64,000 nucleotides of DNA from Paradevosia shaoguanensis (lineage in GTDB: Bacteria; Pseudomonadota; Alphaproteobacteria; Rhizobiales; Devosiaceae): NCBI RefSeq assembly GCF_016801025.1, contig NZ_CP068983.1:3092501-3156500 (forward strand). Direction: 5' to 3'. Below, one piece after another: positions 9,079 to 17,260 of this stretch. How positions within the stretch are numbered: position 1 is the stretch's first letter; every line of letters starts with the position of its first letter. The translations under genes and the position numbers were made by a program. The notes below the pieces were generated by a model. That model saw only the letters and a list, made by a program, of their open reading frames with translations. It had not been told where the DNA came from and did not search any database.

Positions 9079-9162
9079 CTTCCCCGGGCGAAGACCCGGG
9101 GCCTATTGCACCCATCCAGCGAGTGGAGCCATCCATGGGCCCCGGCTCTTCGGCCGGGGAAG
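9079..9162 (-). repeat. Dispersed palindromic unit, copy A
   Basis: About 84 bp bounded by CTTCCCCGGG and CCGGGGAAG inverted ends. Read on the minus strand it has the same order as the other four copies: hairpin CCCCGGC/GCCGGGG, a degenerate TCCACTCG central dyad, a GTGCAATAGG-like linker (here GGTGCAATAGG reads as its complement CCTATTGCACC on the plus strand) and hairpin CCCGGGTCTTCGCCCGGG. Confidence 0.8.
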
Positions 9163-9294
9163 ATCGAGGATGGGGAAAGCTAGGGGATGGCAGGGAAGGA
9201 TAGGGGATGGCAGGAAGGATGGGGAAAGGCGGGGAAGCCAGGCGAAGGCAGGGAAAGACTGCGAAGCCAAGAAAATGCAGCGAGAGCCTATCCC

Positions 9295-9909
9295 CTACAC
9301 CCGCAACGCCACCAGCCCCGCCGCCGTAGCCATCATCACCCCCGCCGTCTTGTTCATCCGCCGGATCGCCTTCGCGCTCGTAAACATCTCGCGCGCCCGT
9401 GCCGCAAGGAACGCGTAGCCGCAGCCGATGATCAGCAGCACCACGATGACGATCGCCGTGATTTCGGTAAACGCCAGCGGGTTCATCTGCTCGAGCGGAA
9501 TGACCGTGGGCAGCAGTGCGAGGTAGAACACGATGGTCTTGGGGTTCCCCAGCGTCAGCGAGAAGCCCGAGAGGAACGTGCGGCTCCAGTGCTCCTCAGC
9601 GCGCGGGCCGATCTGTTCGGAGCCGGGCTTGGCCGTCCAGAACGTCCAGGCGATGTAGAGCAGGTAGAGCGCGCCCGCGATGCGAACGATCTCGAACACC
9701 GCGTTGAAGTAGTGCGCGATGGTCGCCAGCCCGAAGACCGCGAAGACGAGATAGACCAGGTCTCCCACGAGGATACCCAGCACCATCGGCAGCGCCGCCC
9801 TGAAGCCGCCACCCAGCGCCCGCGCCACCACCGCCGCGACACCGGGGCCGGGCACGAGCACGGCAATGGCATAAGCCACTGTGAAGGTGAGCAGGGTGAA
9901 GAAATCCAT
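9295..9909 (-). CDS. LysE/RhtB-family amino-acid exporter
   Basis: Inner-membrane translocator of 204 residues with about six hydrophobic segments. The family N-terminus MDFFTLLTFTVAYAIAVLVPGPG (the VPGPG signature at ~residues 19-23) and SLTLGNPKTIVFYLALLP (~residues 118-135) are clear. It would export an amino acid or analogue; the substrate is not predictable. ATG at 9909. The stop at 9295 borders the purine-rich repeat region. A 60-bp repeat shared with 26.7 kb lies about 210 bp upstream. Confidence 0.9.
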   Translation of the reverse strand: MDFFTLLTFTVAYAIAVLVPGPGVAAVVARALGGGFRAALPMVLGILVGDLVYLVFAVFGLATIAHYFNAVFEIVRIAGALYLLYIAWTFWTAKPGSEQIGPRAEEHWSRTFLSGFSLTLGNPKTIVFYLALLPTVIPLEQMNPLAFTEITAIVIVVLLIIGCGYAFLAARAREMFTSAKAIRRMNKTAGVMMATAAGLVALRV

Positions 9910-10396
9910 TTGGCGGCGCGCTCCGGAGGAGGGCGGAGATTAGTGGATTTCGCGATGGTCGAGAAGAGGGTGGCCGAGCACACGCACTTCCAACTTATCC
10001 ACCCCCGCAAAAGCCCCGGATACAATGATCGGACAGCGTTCGCGACCCCTCTCGCGCGCCCCCGTTTTCACCCTGCAGAACCGACCCACGGAGACTTGTC
10101 GAACGAAGGCCGAAATTGCCCCCAAACCCCGCAAAAGATGCGCAAAGATGACCCGAAATTGAGTCAAAATTTAACGATTTGCCGAGTGCGTCTCTTCGAC
10201 ATTCGTCGTAATATCAATGTGTTGCCTGACTGTCTTGTCAGATATGGTTACGAAAAAACCGCCGCAAAACAACTGTGTTTCATTTTGAAGGGGCAAAACC
10301 ACCGGTTCCCCCTCAGCCGCCGAACCAGCGCAAGGCGCGCTCTGCCGCCGTTTCCGCCGCCGGTGAGCCCCCGGCCGCAACCGGGGACCGCACGTC
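9910..10396 (+). other. Intergenic region between lysE-type gene and nucleoside hydrolase
   Basis: 487 bp without a convincing gene; open frames here lack coding character. It contains one copy of a repeat also found at 26.7 kb (10123-10182) and an AT-richer stretch (10160-10270) that could hold promoters for the minus-strand exporter gene. Nothing else is recognisable. Confidence 0.5.
10123..10182 (-). repeat. Dispersed intergenic repeat family 2, copy 1
   Basis: Shares with 26726-26796 the blocks CAAATCGTTAAATTTTGA, AATTTCGGG, CATCTTTG and TTTTGCGGGGTTT in the same order (minus-strand reading). This copy is about 11 bp shorter in the middle. Confidence 0.75.
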
Positions 10397-11338
10397 TTAC
10401 GGCAGTCGCGCCAGCCGCTCGGTGAGGAGCTTGTAGAAGCCCTCGGCATTGCCGTTCCGCATGAAGGTTGCGTTCCGCGGGCGGTCTGTCACGTGCCAGT
10501 AGTCGGCCACGGTCATGCCCACGGTCAGCTCGCTGGCGCATTCGATGGCGACGTTGCAGAGCCGTCCCTCGAAGAGGCCGGGTTCGAGCAGGTAGGCGGT
10601 CACGCAGGGGTCGTGCAGCGGTGCGCCGGCCCAGCCGTATTTCTTGAGGTCGAAGCTTTCCGAGAAGGTCAGCATCTCGGCCACCGCCACGCCCGAGCGG
10701 TTGCCGAGCGCGCGGATGGCGTCGATGCGCGGGCGGGTCGATTGCATCTGGTGGGTCACGTCGAGCGGCATGATGGTGATCGGCGCGCCGCACCGCATCA
10801 CGACGTCCGCTGCTTCCGGGTCGACATAGATGTTGAACTCGGCCGCCGGGGTGATGTTGCCGACTTCGAAATAGGCGCCGCCCATCATCACGATCTCGGC
10901 GATGCGCGGGGCGATCTCCGGGGCCTTGTTGAGCGCCATGGCGATATTGGTCAGCGGCCCCAGTGTGCAGAGCGTCACCGTGCCCGGCTCATGGGCCAGC
11001 AGCGTCTCGATGATGAAGTCGACGCCATGCTGCTTCTGGAGCGCGATGGCCGGTTCCGGCAGGTCGGGGCCGTTCAGGCCCGTGTCGCCATGGACATGCT
11101 CGGCCGTCACCAGCGTGCGCCGCAGCGGCCGCGAGCAGCCGGCATAGACCGGCACGTCGGTGCGGCCGGAAAGCTCGACGACCTTGAGGGCGTTCTTCGA
11201 ATTGTTGGCGAGGCCGACATTGCCGGCCACCGCGACGACACCGAGTACCTCTAGCTCTTCGGGCGAGGCCAGCGCGAGGAGGATGGCGACGGCATCGTCC
11301 TGGCCCGGATCGGTATCGATGATGATCTTCTTCTTCAC
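10397..11338 (-). CDS. Inosine/uridine-preferring nucleoside hydrolase
   Basis: Cytosolic nucleoside N-ribohydrolase of 313 residues, splitting nucleosides to base and ribose. The Ca-binding signature DTDPGQDD is at residues 8-15; VMMGGAYFEVGN and AEFNIYVDPEAA carry the substrate loop, and HDPC near residue 240 completes the metal site. Start is GTG at 11338, preceded by GAGGG. Purine salvage role is by family. No partner transporter is adjacent. The distal end runs to 10397 within the expected family length. Confidence 0.92.
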   Translation of the reverse strand: MKKKIIIDTDPGQDDAVAILLALASPEELEVLGVVAVAGNVGLANNSKNALKVVELSGRTDVPVYAGCSRPLRRTLVTAEHVHGDTGLNGPDLPEPAIALQKQHGVDFIIETLLAHEPGTVTLCTLGPLTNIAMALNKAPEIAPRIAEIVMMGGAYFEVGNITPAAEFNIYVDPEAADVVMRCGAPITIMPLDVTHQMQSTRPRIDAIRALGNRSGVAVAEMLTFSESFDLKKYGWAGAPLHDPCVTAYLLEPGLFEGRLCNVAIECASELTVGMTVADYWHVTDRPRNATFMRNGNAEGFYKLLTERLARLP

Positions 11339-11467
11339 TATACAAGCCCTCAGGAGCGTTTCGAATCCGGCGCGGAGAATAGAGGCGCTTGCGGCCGCCG
11401 TCGATTGGCTGGCGACGGAACGAACTGGCCCCGCTCCCCGTTAACGGGCGTCGGAGGGACCAGCGAT

Positions 11468-12739
11468 TTGGCCAGCAACGGTTTGGGGCAACGGACACCG
11501 CTCCCGGTGGGTCCGGGAGACACGCAGTTCGAACGGGTCCTCTGGAATACGGCGGCGATCGGCATCGTGCTTATCGCCTGCGTCGTTGCGTTCGCCGCGA
11601 TCGATGCGGGGCAGGTGATCCTCGCGCCGGTCTTCCTCGCCGTCACCATCGGCCTCATGTTCGGCCCGCTCGCCGACCGGCTGGAAAAGCGCGGCGTGCC
11701 GTCCAGCCTTTCGGCCGGCATCGTCGTCATCCTGCTGATCGTGCTGCTGGCGCTGGGCATAACGCTCTTCGCCGTTCCCCTCTCGCAATGGGTCGAGCGC
11801 ATTCCGGTCATCTGGGACAGACTGCGCGAGCAGGCCATGGCCCTACGCGAACCGCTTTCGGCGGTGGCGACACTGCAGGACCAGATCCAGGAGATCATCG
11901 GCGGCACAGCCACCATGTCGGTCGCGGTCGAGAGCGGCAATCCGGTCACCGACATCGCCTTCCAGGCGCCGGCGCTCGGCGCGCAGGTGCTGGTGTTCCT
12001 CGTCAGCCTCTACTTCTTCCTCGCCACCCGCCACCAGATCCGCGTCGGCGTGCTCTCGATGTGCTTCACCCGTCGCATGCGCTGGCGCACGGCGCACGTC
12101 TTTCGCGACGTCGAGACCAAGGTCTCGCGGTTTCTGTTCTCGGTCACCATCATCAACTTCTGCGTCGGCGTCGCCGTCACCCTCGCCATGTGGGCGGCCG
12201 GCATGCCGTCACCCGTGCTCTGGGGCGCTCTGGCGACGATGGTCAACTACATCCCCTACGTCGCCCAGGCGGTTATGGTCACAGTGCTCTTCGTGGTCGC
12301 CATGGGCACCCAGGACGATCTGGTCCATGTCCTCCTGCCGGTGGGGCTCTACCTCATCATCAGCTTCTCGGAGGGCCAGCTCATCACCCCGCAGGTGCTG
12401 GGGCGCACGCTGACGCTCAATCCCTTCCTCGTCTTCCTCTCCATTGGCTTCTGGATCTGGGTCTGGGGGCCGGTCGGCGGTCTCGTCGCCGTGCCCTCGC
12501 TCCTCATGCTCACCTCGTTCCTCGATCACGTGCTCCCGCGCGGCGTCGATCGGGAGGCCCCGATTCCGGCCCGGGTAAGGGCGCGGGTAGTGCGTGAGGC
12601 TGGCGAGGAGATCGCGGCCAGGCGGCGCGAGGAGGAGGAAGAGCGGCAGGCCGAAGAGGCGGAGGAGGCGGTGGTCGAAAAGCCTTCGCGCCGCCGTCCC
12701 GGCGCCGGCAAGGGGACAAGCGCGCCCGCGGCAAGCTGA
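11468..12739 (+). CDS. AI-2E family transporter (TqsA/PerM-like permease)
   Basis: Polytopic inner-membrane protein, about 423 residues, with the AI-2E transporter layout: two N-terminal helices with PVFLAVTIGLMFGPLADRLEKRG, a central soluble loop, then FLVSLYFFLATR and four C-terminal helices including SEGQLITPQVLGRTLTLNPFLVFLS. The last ~60 residues are a charged, Glu/Arg-rich coiled-coil-like tail (REEEEERQAEEAEEA) beyond the usual domain. TTG at 11468 is chosen because GGAGGG (11453-11458) is nine bases upstream; another TTG at 11405 would add 21 residues. The ligand in this organism is unknown; many members export other solutes. Confidence 0.85.
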   Translation: MASNGLGQRTPLPVGPGDTQFERVLWNTAAIGIVLIACVVAFAAIDAGQVILAPVFLAVTIGLMFGPLADRLEKRGVPSSLSAGIVVILLIVLLALGITLFAVPLSQWVERIPVIWDRLREQAMALREPLSAVATLQDQIQEIIGGTATMSVAVESGNPVTDIAFQAPALGAQVLVFLVSLYFFLATRHQIRVGVLSMCFTRRMRWRTAHVFRDVETKVSRFLFSVTIINFCVGVAVTLAMWAAGMPSPVLWGALATMVNYIPYVAQAVMVTVLFVVAMGTQDDLVHVLLPVGLYLIISFSEGQLITPQVLGRTLTLNPFLVFLSIGFWIWVWGPVGGLVAVPSLLMLTSFLDHVLPRGVDREAPIPARVRARVVREAGEEIAARRREEEEERQAEEAEEAVVEKPSRRRPGAGKGTSAPAAS

Positions 12740-12803
12740 ATGCTTGACGTCTTCGCCTTCGGGCGTCGAAATTAGCTCCCCGTTTTCGCAGAGGCAGAAT
12801 CTC

Positions 12804-14654
12804 ATGGAGACCGCAGGCACGCACGCCGCCGAGATGGCGGCGCATGGCGGCATCGATCTGGTGCAGGTCGTCATACTCCTGGCAGCAGGGGTATTGGCCG
12901 TACCGATATTCCGCCGGCTGGGCCTCGGCTCCGTTCTCGGCTACCTCGCTGCGGGGCTCGTCGTCGGTCCCTTCGGCCTCAAGGTCGTCAGCGATCCGCA
13001 GGCCATCCTGCATGCGGCCGAGCTGGGCGTGGTGCTCTTCCTCTTCATCATCGGCCTCGAGATGGAGCCGCAGCGCCTCTGGAGCCTGCGCAAGCAGATC
13101 TTCGGCCTCGGCGTGTTGCAGGTCCTCACCTGCGGCGCGTTGTTGACCGGCGTCGGCATCCTTCTCGGCTTCAGCGCTCCGGTGGCCTTCGTCTTCGGCA
13201 TGGGCTTTGTCCTCACCTCCACCGCCATCGTCATGCAGGTGCTCGAAGAGCGTGGGGAACTGGCGACCGAGCCTGGCCAGAAGGTCGTCTCGATCCTGCT
13301 GCTCGAAGATCTCGCCATCGTGCCGCTTCTTGCCATCGTCGCCATCCTGGCCCCCACCGGGGAGGAGGGGGATTTCACCTCCCGCCTCGTCGGCATCGGC
13401 GTCGCCCTCGGCTCGGTCATCGGCCTCGTCGCCGTCGGCCGCTGGATCCTCAATCCGGTCTTCAAGTTCCTCGCCGATTCCAAGGCCCGTGAAGTGATGA
13501 CCGGCGCCGCGCTGCTCGTCGTGCTCGGCGCTGCCCTCGTCATGGAGGTGGGCGGCCTCTCGATGGCCATGGGCGCATTCCTTGCCGGCGTGCTGCTCTC
13601 CACCTCGACCTTCAAGCACCAGCTCGAAGCTGATGTGGAGCCGTTCCGTGGCCTGCTGCTCGGCCTTTTCTTCCTCTCGGTCGGCATGGCGCTCAACGTC
13701 TCGGTCGTGTTGGAGAACTGGCAGATCATCGCGCTCAGCGTCGTCGGCTTCATGGTGGTCAAGGCCGGCGCGATCTATGTCATCGCCCGCGTCACCCGCA
13801 GCTCGCATGGCGAGGCGCTGGAGCGGGCGGTGATGATGGCGCAGGGCGGCGAGTTCGCCTTCGTGCTCTACACCACCGCCGTCTCGGCCGGCCTCATCTC
13901 GGGCCCGACCAACGACATCTTCACCGCCACCGTCATCGTCTCGATGGTCGTGACCCCGTTCACGCTCATCGGCCTGCGCTACATCATGCCCAAGCCGGTG
14001 CAGTCGATGGAAGGCATCGAGCAGATCCCCGACGGGCTGCATGGCCGCGTGCTCATCATCGGCTTCGGCCGCTTCGGGCAGATCGCCTCCCAGCCGCTGC
14101 TGGCACTCAAGCATCGCGTCTCGATCATCGACAACGACACCGACATGATCCGCGCCGCCACCCAACTGCGCTTCAAGGTCTATTACGGCGACGGCACCCG
14201 GCTCGACATCCTGCGTGCCGCCGGCGCCTCGACCTCGGACATCATCATGATCTGCGTCGACAAGAAGGAATCGGCGACCCGCATCGCCGAGCTCCTGCGT
14301 GACGAATGCCCGCTCGTCCGCGTCTACGCCCGCGCCTTCGATCGCGGCCACGCCATCGAGCTGGTCAATGCCGGCGTCGAATACCAGATCCGCGAAACCT
14401 TCGAATCGGCTCTGGTGTTCGGCGGCAGGGTCGCGCAGGCGCTGGGCGCTTCGGCCGAGGAAGCGGCAGAGGTGCTGCAGGGCGTGCGCGAGCGAGACGC
14501 CAAGCGTTTCGAGCTGCAACAGATGGGAACCGGCGGCATCGCGGCGGGCCTCAACCTCCTCATCAGCAATGCGGAAGAGCAGGCGCGCGAAGGCGGAGTA
14601 CCGGCTCCGTCTCCGGAAGAAGAAAGTTCTATAGAGGGGCGCCAGCCGGTCTGA
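12804..14654 (+). CDS. KefC-type monovalent cation:proton antiporter with RCK domain
   Basis: CPA2-family antiporter, 616 residues. About 12 membrane helices (residues ~15-385; motifs FIIGLEMEP and TSTAIVMQVLEERGE) precede a TrkA-N/RCK nucleotide-binding domain beginning RVLIIGFGRFGQ near residue 412, with the GxGxxG and acidic IIDND end of strand 2. In relatives this domain gates K+ efflux coupled to H+ entry, often during electrophile stress. ATG at 12804 follows GAGG. The short gap from the AI-2E gene suggests possible co-transcription. K+ versus Na+ specificity is not decided. Confidence 0.9.
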   Translation: METAGTHAAEMAAHGGIDLVQVVILLAAGVLAVPIFRRLGLGSVLGYLAAGLVVGPFGLKVVSDPQAILHAAELGVVLFLFIIGLEMEPQRLWSLRKQIFGLGVLQVLTCGALLTGVGILLGFSAPVAFVFGMGFVLTSTAIVMQVLEERGELATEPGQKVVSILLLEDLAIVPLLAIVAILAPTGEEGDFTSRLVGIGVALGSVIGLVAVGRWILNPVFKFLADSKAREVMTGAALLVVLGAALVMEVGGLSMAMGAFLAGVLLSTSTFKHQLEADVEPFRGLLLGLFFLSVGMALNVSVVLENWQIIALSVVGFMVVKAGAIYVIARVTRSSHGEALERAVMMAQGGEFAFVLYTTAVSAGLISGPTNDIFTATVIVSMVVTPFTLIGLRYIMPKPVQSMEGIEQIPDGLHGRVLIIGFGRFGQIASQPLLALKHRVSIIDNDTDMIRAATQLRFKVYYGDGTRLDILRAAGASTSDIIMICVDKKESATRIAELLRDECPLVRVYARAFDRGHAIELVNAGVEYQIRETFESALVFGGRVAQALGASAEEAAEVLQGVRERDAKRFELQQMGTGGIAAGLNLLISNAEEQAREGGVPAPSPEEESSIEGRQPV

Positions 14655-14749
14655 GCGGGCAGCTTCGAGGGGGAGGCCCGGCAATCATTTTACGGGCTTT
14701 CCAACTATATCGATTGCATGCCACAGTGTTGCCAGAGGGGAACATTGCT

Positions 14750-14836
14750 ATGAACACGGATAAGCGGAATGGCCGAACAGCCACTCGTTATCGACTCCAA
14801 TGCTCCTCGTCCCGAACCACGCACGTCGTCGGTTGA
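14750..14836 (+). CDS. Possible 28-codon leader ORF overlapping glgP start
   Basis: ATG at 14750 preceded by AGAGGGG at good spacing, reading MNTDKRNGR and on to TGA at 14834-14836, in a different frame across the glgP start at 14769. It has a better ribosome-binding site than glgP itself. It may be a translational regulator of glgP or simply chance; protein function is not implied. Confidence 0.3.
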   Translation: MNTDKRNGRTATRYRLQCSSSRTTHVVG

Positions 14837-17255
14837 GACGCTTCGCCAGGAAATCCTGGAGAGGCTGACCTATTCCGTCGGCAAGGACCCGGCAGTAGCG
14901 CGTCCGCATGATTGGTTGACCGCCACGATCCTGACGGTGCGCGACCGCATCATGGATCAGTGGATGGAATCCTCGCGCGACACCTGGCGCACGGGCAAGA
15001 AGCGGGTCTACTACCTCAGCCTCGAATTCCTGATCGGCCGGCTCATGCGCGATGCCATGAGCAATATCGGCATCATGGAGCAGGTGCAGTCCGCGCTGAA
15101 GTCGCTCGATGTCGACCTCAGCTCGCTCATCACGCTCGAGCCCGATGCGGCGCTCGGCAATGGTGGCCTCGGACGCCTCGCCGCGTGCTTCATGGAATCC
15201 ATGGCTACGCTCAAGATCCCGGCCTATGGCTACGGCATCCGCTACGTCCACGGTCTCTTCCGCCAGGAAATGAGCGAGGGCTGGCAGGTCGAGCTGCCCG
15301 AGGAATGGCTGGCGCACGGCAATCCCTGGGAGTTCGAGCGTCGCGAGAGCTCCTACGAGATCGGGTTCGGCGGCCATGTCGAGCCCATCACCGAGCCCGA
15401 TGGCACGGTGCGGCAGGAATGGCGGCCGTCCGACCACGTGCTGGCCGTCGCCTTCGATACGCCGGTTGTCGGCTGGCGCGGGGCGCGGGTCAATACTCTG
15501 CGGCTCTGGAGCGCGCAACCGATCGATCCGATCCTCCTCGACAAGTTCAATTCGGGCGACCATATCGGCGCGCTCGAAGAGAGCGCCAAGGCGGAATCTA
15601 TCACCCGCGTGCTCTATCCGGCCGACGGGACGCCGGCCGGCCAGGAATTGCGGCTGCGCCAGGAGTTCTTCTTCTCCTCGGCCTCGCTCCAGGACATCGT
15701 CCGTCGGCATCTTCAGCAATATGGCGACCTGGGCTCGCTGCCCGACAAGGTGGCCGTGCAGCTCAACGACACCCACCCGGCGATCTCCGTGGCCGAACTC
15801 ATGCGCATCCTCATGGATATGCATGGCATGAAGTTCTCTTCGGCCTGGGACATCTGTCGCGGCGTCTTCGGCTACACCAACCATACGCTGCTGCCCGAGG
15901 CGCTCGAGACCTGGCCGGTGGCCCTGCTCGAACGGCTGCTGCCGCGGCACATGCAGATCATCTACGCGATCAATGCCGAGGTGCTGGCCGACGCCCGCAA
16001 CCGCGCCGGCTTCAACGACGGGCAGATCGCCTCGATCTCGCTCATCGACGAGAATGCCGGACGGCGCGTCCGCATGGGGCAGCTCGCCTTTGTCGGGTCG
16101 CACTCGATCAACGGCGTGTCCGCGCTCCATACCGAGCTCATGAAGAAGACGGTCTTCAAGGACCTCCACACGCTCTATCCGAACCGCATCAACAACAAGA
16201 CCAACGGCATCACGCCGCGCCGCTGGCTGCTCGAATGCAATCCGGGGCTGACGCGGCTCATCACCGACAGGATCGGCCCGGACTTCCAGGATGATGTGAC
16301 CCTGCTCAAGGCGCTCGACGCTCATGCGGGCGATCCGAACTTCCAGCAGCAGTTCGCGGCGGTGAAGCGCGCCAACAAGGCGGTGCTGGCCGAGCTCATC
16401 CGCGAGCGGATGGGTGTCGTGGTCTCGCCCGACGCGCTCTTTGACGTCCAGATCAAGCGCATCCACGAATACAAGCGCCAGCTGCTCAACATCATCGAGG
16501 CGGTGGCGCTCTACGACGATATCAGGGCGCATCCGGAACGGAACTGGGTGCCGCGCGTCAAGGTCTTCGCCGGCAAGGCGGCCCCGGGCTACTGGAACGC
16601 CAAGCTCATCATCAAGCTCATCAACGACGTGTCGAAGGTCATCAACAACGACCCGTCGGTGCGCGGGCTGCTCAAGGTGGTGTTCCTGCCCAACTACAAC
16701 GTGTCCCTCGCCGAGACCATCATCCCGGCAGCCGACCTTTCAGAGCAGATCTCGACGGCCGGCATGGAGGCGTCGGGCACCGGCAACATGAAGTTCGGGC
16801 TCAACGGCGCGCTGACCGTCGGCACGCTCGATGGCGCCAATATCGAGATGCGCGACAATGTCGGACCGGAGAACATCTTCATCTTCGGGCTCACCGCCGA
16901 GCAGGTGGCCGAGCGTCGTGCGCGCAGCGAAGTGCCGCGTTCGGCGATCGACAATTCGCCCCGTCTCAAGGAGGCGCTGGAATCGATCTCCTCGGGTCTC
17001 TTCTCGCCGGACGATCGCAATCGCTATCGCGATCTTGTCGGCGGGCTCTACGACCATGACTGGTTCTTCGTCGCCCGCGATTTCGATGCCTACGCCGCCA
17101 AGCAGCGCGAGATCGATAAGCTCTGGAATAACCCCGACAAATGGTATTCCATGGCCATAAGGAACACCGCCAATATGGGATGGAGTTCGTCCGACCGGAC
17201 CATTCGGCAATATGCCGAAGACATCTGGAGCGTACCGGTAACTGGGGGCGAGTAG
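14769..17255 (+). CDS. glgP: Glycogen phosphorylase
   Basis: Releases glucose 1-phosphate from glycogen ends, using pyridoxal phosphate. The 828 residues match the family length. Seen: LGNGGLGRLAACFMES (~residue 130), NDTHPAISVAELMR (~337), NNKTNGITPRRWL (~475), KRIHEYKRQLLN (~565) and the PLP-lysine segment SGTGNMKFGLNGALT (~670). First gene of the six-gene glycogen cluster; glgB follows after 5 bp. The ATG at 14769 has only a weak Shine-Dalgarno; a small overlapping ORF at 14750 has a stronger one. Co-location with synthesis genes suggests balanced storage and use under one promoter. Confidence 0.95.
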   Translation: MAEQPLVIDSNAPRPEPRTSSVETLRQEILERLTYSVGKDPAVARPHDWLTATILTVRDRIMDQWMESSRDTWRTGKKRVYYLSLEFLIGRLMRDAMSNIGIMEQVQSALKSLDVDLSSLITLEPDAALGNGGLGRLAACFMESMATLKIPAYGYGIRYVHGLFRQEMSEGWQVELPEEWLAHGNPWEFERRESSYEIGFGGHVEPITEPDGTVRQEWRPSDHVLAVAFDTPVVGWRGARVNTLRLWSAQPIDPILLDKFNSGDHIGALEESAKAESITRVLYPADGTPAGQELRLRQEFFFSSASLQDIVRRHLQQYGDLGSLPDKVAVQLNDTHPAISVAELMRILMDMHGMKFSSAWDICRGVFGYTNHTLLPEALETWPVALLERLLPRHMQIIYAINAEVLADARNRAGFNDGQIASISLIDENAGRRVRMGQLAFVGSHSINGVSALHTELMKKTVFKDLHTLYPNRINNKTNGITPRRWLLECNPGLTRLITDRIGPDFQDDVTLLKALDAHAGDPNFQQQFAAVKRANKAVLAELIRERMGVVVSPDALFDVQIKRIHEYKRQLLNIIEAVALYDDIRAHPERNWVPRVKVFAGKAAPGYWNAKLIIKLINDVSKVINNDPSVRGLLKVVFLPNYNVSLAETIIPAADLSEQISTAGMEASGTGNMKFGLNGALTVGTLDGANIEMRDNVGPENIFIFGLTAEQVAERRARSEVPRSAIDNSPRLKEALESISSGLFSPDDRNRYRDLVGGLYDHDWFFVARDFDAYAAKQREIDKLWNNPDKWYSMAIRNTANMGWSSSDRTIRQYAEDIWSVPVTGGE

Positions 17256-17260
17256 CGCGC

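Larger units (their letters stand above)
8908..9294 (+). other. Non-coding repeat-rich intergenic region
   Basis: No gene is seen. A pyrimidine-rich array of degenerate 13-17-bp units (8956-9066; CCCCACCGAGGATACT occurs twice, then CTCCTCC-led units) is followed by palindromic unit copy A (9079-9162) and then a purine-rich array (about 9163-9255, recurring GGGGATGGCAGG and GGGGAAA). The two arrays are roughly complementary in base composition, so the region could fold back on itself. Confidence 0.6.

Noticed and set aside
8823-9203. Frames through the repeat region after the mutase gene
   Set aside because: Made entirely of tandem and palindromic repeats; Pro/Gly/Ser low complexity without a start signal.
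12510-14684. Minus-strand frame of about 724 codons under the antiporter gene
   Set aside because: His/Asp/Glu-rich nonsense typical of the complementary strand of a membrane-protein gene.
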